Below, piece by piece: positions 12,178-23,883 of a stretch of DNA of 64,000 bases (its first letter is position 1; every line of letters starts with the position of its first letter). The stretch comes from Acanthaster planci (Eukaryota > Echinodermata > Asteroidea > Valvatida > Acanthasteridae), in contig NW_019091380.1 in assembly GCF_001949145.1 (NCBI RefSeq), positions 373,084 through 437,083 on the forward strand, in the 5' to 3' direction. The translations under genes and the position numbers were made by a program. The notes beneath the pieces were generated by a model. The model was given only the letters and a program-made list of their open reading frames with translations. It did no database searches and was not told where the DNA came from.

Positions 12178-12345
12178 CGATAGTATCTACCTGGCTCAGC
12201 CAGCCATGGCCGGCCCGAGGGCCCAGCAGACAAAAACCGCCCCCCCGATATTCGACTGATAGGAAAGCCCTTGTCCCGACGACTCGCCGCGGTAACCAAT
12301 TGCACGCGGACTCTGATCGCAATCGCCAAGGCAATTCCTCGCCAA
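12178..12345. promoter_or_regulatory. CpG-dense patch within intron 4
   Basis: I count 16 CpG dinucleotides in about 168 bp, including GGCCGGCCCGAG, CTCGCCGCGG and GCACGCGG, while the flanking kilobases are CpG-poor. Such a patch may be an unmethylated intronic regulatory element. No open frame or splice signals support an exon. The regulatory role is inference only. Confidence 0.3.
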
Positions 12346-13545
12346 TTAAAAATGGAAGGTTCACAAAAGCAGTGCAGGGTACAGGAGGAAAAAATTGGGG
12401 CTGGGAGGGAGCGGGGGGAAGAAGACGGGAAGGATAATTTAGAGAAGCTGTTGGGAATATCAGAACCAACGGGAGTGGAGAAGTATTGAGTAGGATGTAA
12501 TTAAGACGAGCGAGATAGAATCACAGCAGGGAATGCTGGGAACCAAGAGAGAGGAGGTCCTCATGAGGCATACTTGAGAGTGTAAAGATAAACCATGACC
12601 AGGGGCCATTGCTCCTCCATTGAGGAACACATGGTAAATAGATGCAGTCTCTCTGGATTCCAGACAAAAATAAAGCGCAAGCACCCAACGTAATTGGAGA
12701 CTGAACCGAGTATCTGGTTGAGATTTTGCAAGTGTAACCAGGGAGCAAACTTTTGGGGCAAACTGCAAATAAATTGCCCTTATTTATTTGGAAAAGACAA
12801 CTGTTGGGGACGGGAAATGCAAGAAAGATGAGGTTTCCTGTAGTTTATAAATGAGCAGAACAGTGCTCAATAAACTGACCTTAAGTCTGCTTCAGTGCTT
12901 ACCCCACTCACAACAGGTGTCAGAGTGACTCCTGCTCCACCCAACAAATTGGAAGAAATGGATATTCTGTCCTGTCCATCTCTTGGATCACCAAACCAGA
13001 CAAAAGTCATTTGATGTTACTGCTTCCGGACACTCATTGCTACATATCAAAGTAGCCAGATCACCAAGACAAATTGACACTTGAGAAACATTGAAAAGGG
13101 TTGACCCAATCTTTCAATTGGCAAAAGTTTTTTAGGGGAGATTACTCAGAAAATGGATCAACACAAAATGAGTAGATTTTTAACTTGATCAGCAATCACA
13201 AAATGGCAATATCCAATGCATTTGCTTCAAATCCTTCGGCCAATGAGGATCAATTTTTTTTGTTCAGAGCAAAACATTTATCCACTTTGATTTACTTCAA
13301 TTAACAGAGTTTAATTTCAGGCCGTCTAGAAATGACAGCTACTGTATACAGACTGTTGAACGTTAGCAAGTTTTAGCAAGGACTGCTGACAATTCAGAAT
13401 GCAGATCTGGATAGCTCAGCAAACATCCGAAGCGGACATCTCATCCACCCACGTGCTTCAGGAGGAAGACACACTTTTCTACTTGAGAGTTGTTTTAGGA
13501 GAGGGAGAAAAATACAAAATATGGAGCTTCGCAGTTTCAGCCTAC

Positions 13546-13655
13546 CTGTTCTGTTTTCCGGGAGCGTGGGCGATGCACTGGGTAGCAGGCCACAGAGAGG
13601 ATCCTCAATGTCTAACGCCTTGGCGACAATTAGATGCTGCTCTTCAGCACATTTC
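13546..13655 (-). CDS. PDE2A: PDE2A-like exon 4: middle of the N-terminal domain
   Basis: This 110-nt minus-strand exon follows acceptor cttcctacag and precedes donor gtaggctg. Its first base completes the Gly codon split from exon 3, then 36 codons follow, and the last G starts the Val codon finished in exon 5. The peptide is KCAEEQHLIVAKALDIEDPL followed by CGLLPSASPTLPENRT. The other two frames carry stops, and the phase fits both neighbours, which is strong evidence for a real exon. It occupies the position of the mammalian segment running from KVREAIISQ to LAPDTQ; identity is low in this variable region, so assignment leans on frame and position. A stretch such as HLIVAKALDIEDP resembles the GAF segment in which a hydrophobic strand precedes an acidic D..DP turn. 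Confidence 0.8.
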
Positions 13656-16600
13656 CTGTAGGAAGAAAAGGACCCCAAAAAAGGGAATCAGGAGAGTACA
13701 ACAGTCACGCATGGGAACGTGCAGGGCACATGTACACGTGTGCACTTCCTGCAAATCGTGAAAAGAATGCCCCTGAGAGAGAACGCCCCAGTACTCCTCA
13801 AACCAGTTCCTTCTTTGCTCTGCACCGGATGCAATTGATCCTGAGCAGAGACACAGCTTATGAAATTCACATGAAGAAACTGTGTGATTCCGGTGTTATT
13901 AAAAATTTAACTACGAATAAGGGTGACTCGTACATGTAGCTAGGCTGCAGCGAGAGGCACACTAGACTTCCTGTGAGGACGAGATCCTCTGTACACATTA
14001 CGATCGCATTCCGTCGTCATCAAGGAGGGCATCAATATCACAGCAGAATGTGAAATCATAACAGGCGGGGAAAACTAATAGTTTTAGACAAACACTGAAA
14101 GTGAACGGCCTAGAAGCGTGAGTAACTGTCTTGGAATGGGACTGACGTCCGTCAATATTTTACTGGTGATAACTGTGTATGATAATGAGGAGCTGCATAC
14201 TGATCTGTTCTTACAGGTCAGGTGTCTAAATGAAACTCCTGCACTGATCATACTGAAAGCATCTCCCAAATAAATTTTTCTTGAGGAAAACAATGGCCCA
14301 GTCTTTTAGCGTTGCACAGTCTATCAAAATAGTCCGTTAACTTTGGGCTGGCAACGTTTGAAGGACAACATTTATCCAATGACTCAGTGTATGAAATCCA
14401 AGAATACTCCTCTTATCGAGCTAAAAGAAAACACTTGGCCTTAAAACTACTGCCCACTAGCAACCTCAAGTGCATGTAACGTGTCCCCTCAGCTGACTGT
14501 CCTTGCATTACCTATGCAAACACGCTCTTTGTTGCTCTTGCATCGTTTGTCCCGACTAAAGTGGATGCTTTAGCGGGTGCTTCTGGTCATTTATTGTGGG
14601 GGGGGGTTGGCCTCGAGGTGTAGGGATTGGTCAATTCGAGGAGGGGAAACGGGTCAACGCTGGACAATCGGGCAGGTTCTGATGGAGAGGTTCTGTGAAT
14701 GAATTCCACTTGATAGGAAAAGGCAAGCATTGCGGTACATATTCAATGAGGACGTAAGCAAACGTCCAGCATGTATTTGCTCTTTGCACAGGCACGGAAA
14801 GCCTTGAACTAGCAGCTTTACATAAAAAAATATAGCTGGTTCAGTAAACTGGGAACAACTAAACCGGCCATATTCAATTGTGTGAAACTGCCAGTTCGAG
14901 GATCTCCATGCTTATAGCAGCAGCATATAGCGTACAAAAAGCGAATAGCTTTGATCTAACTAATTGGCTAGTTAACCTAAAAAACATCAAGACTTGCCAT
15001 ATACAATTCGACACTGGAGCACTTGTATAATTTGAAACAATGTCGCAAGAGTTTTGTAGATGAGAAATTCGATGAATGCCTAAAAATGGACATAATCCTA
15101 TCTCAGAATGACTTCTTGGAAACCCAAGTGTGTGATCATATACTTAATTGGGTCAGGCAATCTTGGAAACCACTCTCTAAGTTGGAGGTAATTCTGGTGC
15201 ACCGTTTCTCTGAACCAGAGCAACGCCATTAGGCACTCAGGGCAAGAATTCATCAAACTAATGCTTATCATAGATGCAAAAAAAAAGAAAAAAAACCAAC
15301 ACTCTGACACGGTGCTTACGTTCCGTTTTCTGTTTTATGCCCACAGGGTGAATGTTAGCCTTTTTTCTCAGAATTACGGGCTTTCGGACCCAGATTTCGC
15401 TAATGAAAATACTGTTGAATAAAATGAGTTTGAGTTATCTCTCCTTGATGTTTTAACGAAAAAAGGGAAGAAAACTGAAACTGTGACACACATCCTCTTA
15501 GGGCAGCTACAGAAAGCTGCGAGATGTAATGCCTCATGAGATTGCAAATGACGTGACATTTACAACCACTGCAGAGAAAACAACAGTAATCCTTGAATTT
15601 TTCTATTGCGTTCTAGCACATGACCTGAGTTAATGAATCACATGATTTGTGGCTTTAGATCTCACCTAATACTTGGAATTTAATAATGGCAAATAAAAAA
15701 GGTGAACTAATAAAGTTCAAATGAAATGGACATTTGCACAGATCCACTGGCATTTGGTTTAAAAAATGAAACAGGATTTATTACGATTCACTAAAATGAA
15801 AACTTTGTAAAGCATTCTATAAGTCCAGCATATAAGAAAAACACAAAGGGTGTAAAAGTACAAGAAGGAAACTGCTGTCAGAAGTACATTTGGGTGCAGC
15901 TTTATTGGCTTTGGACATAATTTCATAATTCACTCCTCTGCGACAGATTCAATTAGGCCTTGTATAATTTATGAGTTCATTATTTGTCAGAGAGTTTGTA
16001 ATTTATTGGCATCCCCTGGTGGGCCGCAGTGAATGGACATTGGTACTGCCTGTCCGCCTGGAGAACTTGAATTAAGGCCTTGTATTTATGAAGGGAAACT
16101 CTGTGATAAATACGATCTTTGATTGCTTCAGGGTCCAGCGGGATTGTTTGCTATCGCACCGCGGTCAGACGAGGACAAGGGGAGCATCTGCACATTCCTT
16201 TTGGATAAACAAAGCACTGACGTCATTAATCACAAAAAAAAAGATTCAGGTTTTTCTTTCAATGAAATGACAGTGCAGCCAGACCATGCAAAAATGTTAT
16301 GACTACTCTTACACAATAAAGAGGGAGGCAACGGGCCGTGGTTTTTAACTCCCCTTCCCCAAACGTCGAGACGGCAATGCCAGACTCATCAGCTAGATAA
16401 TCACCCGCTCCTTCCGAAAACAAGCGGCCACAAATTAAATCTGGGAGAGAGCTTGCTGGCGCATGATACAACGAATGCTAATCCGGGGGGAGGGAGGGAG
16501 GAATGAATTATTTGCACAGAAACAATTGGGAGGGGGGAAAGGAGACTTGTGGTTCTTAAGAGAGCTCCGGCAACCCTGATGGGAATTGGAGCCCGGGTAG

Positions 16601-17228
16601 TTTGGCTGGCTTTGTCATTTGACCTATACCCATTGGTGTGGATGACCTCTGTTGTAAAAAAAAATTAATGAGACCAGAGATCGCTGTACTCTATCTCCAA
16701 GCATTCCATCACACCCTCCTGTACCATTATCAGACGGCTCCCCAATCAGACTTGGTCAGCTGGGGTGAAGCACTCGTGGCAAGACAAGAGCAGGTCATCC
16801 CCTCTGATGAGATTCTGTGCGTCGAAATTCCTTGATGAGAATCAACGGGGTTGACAAATGACGAGCTACTGGTTCCCTTGATCATTCAGGTCTTCGCGGG
16901 TAAAAAGGTGAATTCACGTCATACGTCAATAAATATTTTATCGCACGGTGGCCCCTGTCAATTCCCACTGAAATTATTCAAAGAATCTGCATTTCAAATG
17001 TGAAGACTTCTCCTGATTTTTTTGATAGGCTTCAGTATGAAATCTCCAACAAGCATGTGCTTGTATATGTACACCTAGGTTGTGCAAGCTACCGTAAGAT
17101 TGAAAATACACGGGGCACTGGCCAGTCAAAATCATAGGTGATTTGTGTAAAAGGCAGTGTGCATAGGTGAATATTTTTGGTCCTACACGGACCCACTCGG
17201 TTGAGTTTACTGGGGTCCTCATACCTAC
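13656..17228 (-). other. Intron 3 of the PDE2A-like gene - noncoding
   Basis: About 3.6 kb. No repeat family was recognised. It contains one perfect CRE palindrome TGACGTCA at 16218-16225 and a purine-rich, G-run stretch around 16480-16545. The remainder is AT-rich single-copy-looking sequence. Confidence 0.75.
16218..16225. promoter_or_regulatory. Perfect CRE palindrome TGACGTCA
   Basis: Consensus CREB/ATF octamer in intron 3. One such 8-mer is expected by chance in a window of this size, so function is not implied. Confidence 0.25.
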
Positions 17229-17332
17229 CCTGCAAGGCCTGACTTGGGTAGCGTGTGTACCACACCAGCTAGGCCATCCTGACTAACCAATGTTCCAGTT
17301 GCAATGTCTGACAGGTATACCACCAAGTCTTC
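17229..17332 (-). CDS. PDE2A: PDE2A-like exon 3: first beta strands of the N-terminal domain
   Basis: The 104-nt minus-strand exon lies between a pyrimidine-rich acceptor (ctcttttcacag) and the donor gtaggtatg. It enters in phase 0 and leaves with two bases (GG) that are completed by the first G of exon 4. The translation is EDLVVYLSDIATGTLVSQDG followed by LAGVVHTLPKSGLA. It matches the mammalian PDE2A order VYTYLLDGESQLV ... HELPQEG: hydrophobic strand, turn with D and G, second strand ending LV, then a H-x-L-P-x-x-G motif. Strand-turn-strand with D...G..LV is typical of GAF domains, though this part of PDE2A is not usually counted as one of its two GAF domains. Both other frames are less consistent with the neighbouring phases. 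Confidence 0.87.
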
Positions 17333-17850
17333 CTGTGAAAAGAGCGAGAGAGACAGATCCCAAGAAAGGTGAGAAAACCAGTCAGCCCATCACAAAAGCT
17401 TTAGTTTTTACAACATTTTGTGTGATAATCAATGTCATTTGAACAAACATTGTAGTTTGCTCAACTCCACATCCTGATATTTTAACACCTGCTCCAATGT
17501 TTCCCTGTCCACACAATCTGTTCACAAATTGTGAACTTCGCCACAGTTGAAGCAGTATTTCCACAAATGAAACCCCATCCTTGTCAAAGAATCTGCTCAC
17601 TGAAAGCACTTATGTCCACTCCACTTATTTGCCTTACGCAAGCTCTGAGATGTGGATTTTATTTCACTTTCAAAAACAGAAAAAAACACACAAGTGGAAA
17701 ACAGTATTGACGCAACACCACTTCCGTTTGTGACGCAAGACCAGAGCTCTGCTTGCATAAACACTTCTTGATGTCCAAGGGGACGTTACTGACATGGCAA
17801 GGACTTGCTTTCAAAATAACCACACAAAAAAATTATTAAAAAAAAAAATA

Positions 17851-17867
17851 ATCAAATCAAATCAAAT
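17851..17867 (+). repeat. AATCA microsatellite
   Basis: ATCAAATCAAATCAAAT, about three and a half units following an A-rich run, in intron 2. Confidence 0.8.
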
Positions 17868-18744
17868 AACACAAAAGAAAGTAGTTTGATCAAAGTACTG
17901 TTCATAACAAGCCTGGCCTGAGACTATAAACCACTGATTAGATACATGTAAATGGAAAAAGCCTAATTCAAGCATGGGGAGATCAGCGCCGATCTGGTGC
18001 ACAAAATCCTCAGGGGGAGGGAGAGATTAATATGTTGTAATTGAAATGTCAGCGAGCTTTGATTTCATCATTGAGTGGTCCTCTTTCAGTGTCGCGACAT
18101 TTGAGACAGATTCCTGGGATGTACGGACGCATACAATTCTGGCTCATGAGCACGCGCGTGCTCTTTTGCGCCCGGTGGACATGGCGGACTGGACACTAAC
18201 TACAGTAAGCTGCTAACAACAGTAAATGGATTTGACAGCAAACTAACTGTATTTGCAAAAGTCACAGTTTAGTTTGGGAATGTACAAAAGCAACATTTTT
18301 TCTCAGCAGGGATTAAGTACATGAACCAAAAAGACCACCACCGACAGGAGACCAAAGCCACTTTCATGTACAAGTAATGCTGCCGGCCTGCCCGTGAGAA
18401 ATCACCAGTCTCAACATTGTATAAGTCCTGGGCACAACACTGTTTTCTTACAGTCTTTCATGTGCTGTAGATGAATACCTATAAGCTGCACATAACTGCA
18501 AGTTCTTCCCTTGTTCTTTTCAGCAACTATTTCTTCTCAAAAAAGCTCCTTGTGCACATTCGCTCTATTAAAGTTTTTTCTTTTTTACTTCTACTTCTTA
18601 TCCAGGGCAAGTACACGTAGTTGGAATGCAGTTGCAAGTTAAAAATACCTTTATCGTCCCTGCAGACACAATTGAGCCATTGCTTATTCACACAGGAAGA
18701 CATTAAAGCACTTGCTGGAAATTCATACATGTACAAATTACATG

Positions 18745-18920
18745 TCCATGTACATGGCGAGTCAGGTTTGCACAGTGGAACTTGTCTTCCATCTCTGTGA
18801 CCCGGGTTCAATTCCCACCTGTTGTGGGTCAGTATGTGGATTGGATTTCTGTCCCTACCTGATCCCATGGGTTCCCCTCCCACCCACTCAAAAACTGAAC
18901 ATTCTTCATTCTCCTACATG
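18745..18920 (+). repeat. tRNA-related SINE-like segment
   Basis: The plus strand reads AGTCAGGTTTGCACAGTGGA (A-box-like), then GACCCGGGTTCAATTCCCAC (B-box GGTTCAATTCC) about 35 nt later, which is the spacing of a tRNA-derived promoter. It continues into GTGGGTCAGTATGTGGATTGG. The tail is not clear and no target duplication was identified, so the right boundary is approximate. Confidence 0.5.
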
Positions 18921-18986
18921 TACCTGGTATATCAACAGACCCCACTGGAAATATAAACCGAAAGACGTTCATGTACTGTCCCAGCC

Positions 18987-19008
18987 ATAAAATAAAATAA
19001 AATAAATA
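18987..19008 (+). repeat. AAAAT microsatellite
   Basis: ATAAAATAAAATAAAATAAA, just downstream (in transcript sense) of the exon 2 donor. Confidence 0.8.
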
Positions 19009-19088
19009 CACATGTATAAGTTTATACAATTGACAGCCAACATTTTGTGTACTGCTGTGAATGAACTCTGAATGGAAGAGCTACTCAC

Positions 19089-19178
19089 TGTGTTTTGTAA
19101 TGTGATTCCTACGGCATCTCTCACTGCTTCTCTTAACTGGTCCCAGCTTGTGACTCCGCCCAGCCTCAGCAAAATATC
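19089..19178 (-). CDS. PDE2A: PDE2A-like exon 2: amphipathic helix of the N-terminal domain
   Basis: This minus-strand segment of exactly 30 codons is flanked by acceptor ...ccaattag and donor gtgagtag, phase 0 at both ends. It encodes DILLRLGGVTSWDQLREAVR followed by DAVGITLQNT. It corresponds to the mammalian PDE2A stretch beginning DALLSLG, through a helix containing LQRAVKEAL: D-LL-LG, then a 4-residue spacing, then LxxAVxxA. The pattern of a loop followed by an amphipathic helix (WDQLREAVRDAV) is the usual start of a GAF fold. The same frame runs past the donor into intron DNA without homology, so the exon end is set by the splice site. About 31.1 kb separates it from exon 1 and 1,756 bp from exon 3. 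Confidence 0.88.
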
Positions 19179-20082
19179 CTAATTGGAGAGAGAAAAGGAA
19201 GAAACTCAGAGTATAAAACAGAGTAACGGGGAAAGTGTCGATATTGAAATGAAGCTACAATTCCATGGAGATCACACCGAGGTCCTGTACCATGTGCCTG
19301 AGAGTAGAGCATGTGTGGTTACCTGGCAATTTTTCAACAGACCCCTTGCACTTGGTACTCAGTAACAATTCCTTTGACATGGCAAGGAACCAATGAAAAA
19401 AAGGGACGTGCAACCCCTAAATATTGCTCCTTTCTATGTCAGTGATCACATAAACTGCACACCCATATCTTTTCATCCGCTATGCCGGTACATGATGCAG
19501 TTACAGGAGCCAGTCTTTACAGTCCTCCTGTGGTTTCCTGTGATGATTTTATTGCTCAATCTGATCCGGGTCGTGAGTTCCTTAATGAAGCCCTTGGCTG
19601 CATCAGTTGCAGTTTGGTCGGGATTGTCTCTGCCATCAATAGCTTTTTGGGGGGGAATAGGTTATACTCTCAATGATGTATGACTAATTCAGGTAATGCT
19701 CTCACTTCAAATCTGACTTGGAGTATGTTACGCCAGGTACAGGCTCAGCATTTGCCACATCAACAGAGAAATGACCTTACGGCGCCTTTACCTGGCACAA
19801 GGTGTCAAAATAGCCCAGACAATCACAGACTTGGATTGGGAGGAACTACATGGTGGCGGGTCTAGCCAGGCAGCATATGTAATGCAATTAAAATTGAAGG
19901 GGGAAAAATGTATGTGTGCAGTATTGTACATGTACACTTGAAATGCACTGGTCACAGAATGATAACTGTCATGACTCTCCTCCGTTTTGGCTGGAAATTA
20001 AAGTAGTGCACTATGCCACACGTGACACTCTATGAAAAGGAAAACATCAACCACATAACATTCACATTTGCTAATGGTTCTT

Positions 20083-20251
20083 AATACAGGCGTTTCACAA
20101 TAGTGCACCTCCAAGAGTATGCAACACGTTGACCAATCACAATGCAAGAAATCTGTTGACCCTTTCCAAACACGCATTGGGTCGACAGATTCCGCACATT
20201 GGATGCGCGTTGCAAACTCTTGGAGGCGCACTATTGTGAATTGCCCATATT
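20083..20251 (-). mobile_element. Palindromic MITE, copy 1
   Basis: Nearly the whole 169 bp is an inverted repeat. The left end AATACAGGCGTTTCACAATA mirrors the right end, whose reverse complement is AATATGGGCAATTCACAATA, and the CCAAGAGT...GCAAC blocks also mirror. A second copy at 61057-61240 matches in the opposite orientation, judged by the asymmetric centre (GACCCTTTCCAAACACGCAT here against ACCCAATGCGCGTTTGGAAA there). No coding capacity. The family was not identified. Confidence 0.85.
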
Positions 20252-22823
20252 GGAAAGCCATTAAAGAAATAACCATACACACTGTTACGTGTGTATGTCT
20301 GTTGCAAGTGTGTACTGGTATAAGACAGAGATGTTCTTAACTCAACTCCTTCCCCTATTCCTCCACCCAACAGAAAAATTCTACATATCCAACAGAGAAA
20401 AATGGCCTGAAAGTTTCCTTGCCCAAAATCCCCATCCAAAGGAAAACACCACCACAGAGTCTCTTCCATAAGGGATCAGAGAGCACCTCACCCTCCTAAA
20501 CAACTTCAATGATAAAGGCACTGGGAGATTTCCACTGTGCGCAGATAAATTCAGTCGCTTCTTTCCTTTCAGTTTGACATACTCACACAGGACAGGTTTC
20601 CCCCTTCACTTCTCCAAATATGATCCCTCCTTTATTCAGGCAATTGGTCAGTGTATTTGCACATGTCTGAACAGCCTATACATGAAAAGTACACAAATAT
20701 CCCCTCCTGGCCAAGACACACAGCAATGCACTTACAAAATACTTTCCCTGACAAAATACCCTCGAAAGCAATCCATAAATGTGAAGCGCCAAGGCTTCGT
20801 GAGCAATCCTCTTCAAAAGAGGCAGCATTGCTGATGCTTGTAGTGGGTGGGAAAACCATACCTTCTCAAATCACCTACCCTATCATCAGGGGAAAAAAAA
20901 AACAACCAAACAAACAAATGCCCCCTCTCCTAAAAGAAAAAAAAGGCTAAATATTAATCTAATTGGCTCGGGATTGAGCTGGCACTTTTTTGGAGCGATG
21001 TTGACTCAATCAATTCGGGGGGCATTAGCGTGCAATACTAATCAGTCGGTCGGTACTGTGTGATCTGTCATGAGAGTTTACACCGCTGCTGTCAGCCCAA
21101 GGAAGGCCCAAGGAAGGCTGTGGAGCATGCAGGCAAATGACCGCGTCCCAAGGGGTCTTGCAAAAACAGTTTCCTCCCTGTCAACAGTTGCAGCCCGAAG
21201 CATGCCCGACTTGACTACACTCCTGTGCAGGTGCCCAGATCAATTTGTAATTAATGGATATGGACAAACAAATGTACACACTTGTGTACAGTACATACTA
21301 CATCTGTAGGCCCTCGACGTTTCTCACTGGTACTCCTCTGTTCAAACCCTAAGCACACAACATTGAAAAGTACTTGGTAGTGAAACCATTTGAAATCAAC
21401 AATGAAAGCATTGTAAATGCTACACACATGTATCCACCAGTACAGCATACCGATACATGTACTTTCTTCTGCTTAAGATTTATGTAATAATCATAAAAAT
21501 ATTTATAAATTGTATTGTGTGGCCTGGAACATGTGCATACACTGGTAAGAATTACCGGTGTATACAGGATTGACTAGAAACAGAAAGAAAGAGCAAAATA
21601 TCACAAATATCCAGTTTTAAAAGTAGAAAGTATGTGGACATATTTGGCAAGCAAGTACTGTTACATGTTACCGTAAAATCTCAAGGTCAGGGAATGCTGA
21701 CAATTACCAAGTTATCCAAGAGACAGAATCACAATCCTCGGCGAGCATTCGAGCCGTGTGCTCCGGGCTGACTCTACATGTAATTATTGAGACATGTATT
21801 CATGCACAGAGTAGCAATTTATTCATTCAAAGCGATGCTTTCATTTGACATAACAATGCACCACAAAGAAACTCGTATCATATCGTGGACATCACCTCAA
21901 ACGCTGGTTGGGGGGATGGAACACAGACAGACAACACAGACAGAAATTGTAAGTGGTTACACTGGTGCAAAAGAGGAAATGTCTCAGAGTGAAAGCCAAA
22001 TATCGCTTAGCCTACAGTTGAATTTTCGCAACCAAAAAGCTGCTTACACACATTTGCGATATATGTGCAACACCTGCAGACTGGTTAATGTCAGTTACAA
22101 AAGTTTAGACACTGGATGGACCAAATTCAAAATCGGCTGAAGCAGATGGGACGCGCAATGTACTGTTTACAACATGGTGAACATTAGATGGAGAAATCAA
22201 TCACCAATTTAGCCTCCAAAATCCTCCATGCATAGTACTGGTAAATTCTAAGTCAAAGAAGCCGACACAACACTGCCAATTGCCAGATTAGGTTACATCA
22301 ACCACAAATGTGCCCAACAATATTTGTCATCAAATTTATGCAACAGCCATATGTGACCAGCTGTAGAAAAATGGGTACTAAGCCAGATTCAGGTTACGAA
22401 TTTTTATACACATGTATGGCTGGATTCTGTACATCAAAAGCTATGATTTGATATATGAATGACCCCTGTAGTGTGCTGTGTTCTGGAGATACCGGTATAT
22501 AGACATTTGTATATCCCCATTTTCAGATTTATTAAAAGTACTTTTGAGAAAAAGCTCATAAAGTGTAGCGCCTGGAAACACAGTGTTACAGTGTATATGG
22601 TGGGATTTCCTACTGAATGATTAATTTTTCATCTTTATTCATCAGTATCCATGTTTGCAGTCACAAATTCTAAAAATAAATATTACAGAAGCTGTTAAAG
22701 GAAAAAACACAAAATCACATTTTTAAAGGAAATTTTGCCCTCTCCAAATAGAACAGGCCATTACACGTTCTGGCACTGTGCGACTGAAAACCCTTTTTTG
22801 CAGAGCAGGTCACATATATAACG

Positions 22824-22856
22824 CAGCCTTTCAGGTTTCCTGAAAGGCTGACGTCA
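22824..22856. promoter_or_regulatory. Perfect 12-bp hairpin overlapping a CRE
   Basis: CAGCCTTTCAGG, a three-base loop TTT, and CCTGAAAGGCTG form a perfect stem at 22824-22850. The last bases of the stem begin the octamer TGACGTCA (22849-22856). It lies in intron 1. Any role, such as a transcribed hairpin or a bZIP site, is inference. Confidence 0.35.
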
Positions 22857-23866
22857 GAGAGACGCCATGCAGGTAATTGCAGGGGACTCCAGGCTACAGC
22901 TTTTGGGTTGTGATAACAATGCGTCAATGTGAGCATACGAAAGAAGGATTAGAAGCCCGAGTCAAGTCCGTAGTCTGACACTGCTCAACTCTCATGGTGG
23001 CAAATACTCTGAAAGGGTAACAACATTGCACTAGACACAGAAAAACTCTCCTTACTCCACTCCTTTTCTTGCGTACCCGTGTCATTTGTTGACAAGTTTT
23101 TAGTTTAAATCTAATTTTGGGTTTTATGAACATTTCCATAAGTTGGCATGCCCTTTCTCCATCGAGCAACGTATGATGGCATCCTCTACACATACTAAAG
23201 TAGTTCAATGGCCTACAAAACCTTAAAATTACAGGTGAAACTGTCAAGTTTTTGATTGAGAAGACACAATTTCTACATAAATCCATCACTGTTGCCAGTT
23301 TATCCACATACAAAGTATGTGTGTACCGGTAGATCCTGGATGTTGCTCATTTTACTTGTGACCTGCTGTCAAACGAGCAATTTTGGGAGTTGTGACACCT
23401 GCCACGTGTCTGGAAGGTTGATAACAGTGGTGAGGTCAATAACGCAAGTGCCACACATGCATCAGTACATGTGCTGCACCCATGGAGCGTGTGATGCCGT
23501 AAAACCTAGTGGATGAAAAAACGGTACACCTGAGAAAAATTGGTTAAGGTCTGAAACAGGGGTGCTGTAAAACCGGGGGTTGTTCGCGCGTATGTGTGGG
23601 TCTTTTTGCATATTTTACATCATTACGTATACACAAAAGCAGTACACTATTTCTGCATACTGCACATGTATTTGATAATATTTTTACGGGACATACAGCA
23701 CATGTACAGTGTACACGTATACATGTACACGTTTGTGTGTTACATGTACATGTAGTCTTCATGGAAGCCAAGCACCCCCTCACACATTTACAAAATAAAG
23801 ATGGAAAGCTTACTTGATTTTGAGCCCACACTGGGAGTTTTCCAGCAGACAGAGGTATCCTCCACA

Positions 23867-23883
23867 CGAAGCGAAGCGAAGCG
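23867..23883 (+). repeat. Short GAAGC tandem repeat
   Basis: CGAAGCGAAGCGAAGCG, three units of a CpG-containing pentanucleotide. Confidence 0.7.

Larger units (their letters stand above)
4593..13545 (-). other. Intron 4 of the PDE2A-like gene - noncoding
   Basis: About 9.0 kb between exons 5 and 4. Contents that can be named: a short 15-bp-type tandem repeat at 6493-6520, the tRNA-like foldback at 8686-9187, scattered TACATGTA palindromes, and a CpG-dense patch at 12178-12345. Minus-strand frames of 171 codons (7575-8090) and 173 codons (11948-12469) have no recognisable domain and are treated as chance. Confidence 0.75.
17333..19088 (-). other. Intron 2 of the PDE2A-like gene - noncoding
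   Basis: About 1.76 kb. It holds a tRNA-related SINE-like segment near 18745-18920, an AATCA microsatellite near 17851-17867 and an AAAAT microsatellite at 18987-19008. Nothing coding was recognised. Confidence 0.75.

Noticed and set aside
11948-12469. 173-codon minus-strand open frame, the longest in the window
   Set aside because: No recognisable domain, no supporting splice signals, and composition like the surrounding intron; it overlaps a CpG-dense patch where stop codons are rarer.
19393-19683. Overlapping plus-strand frames with hydrophobic content
   Set aside because: Considered as a membrane protein or reverse transcriptase remnant, but no motif and no splice support were found, and two frames are equally open.
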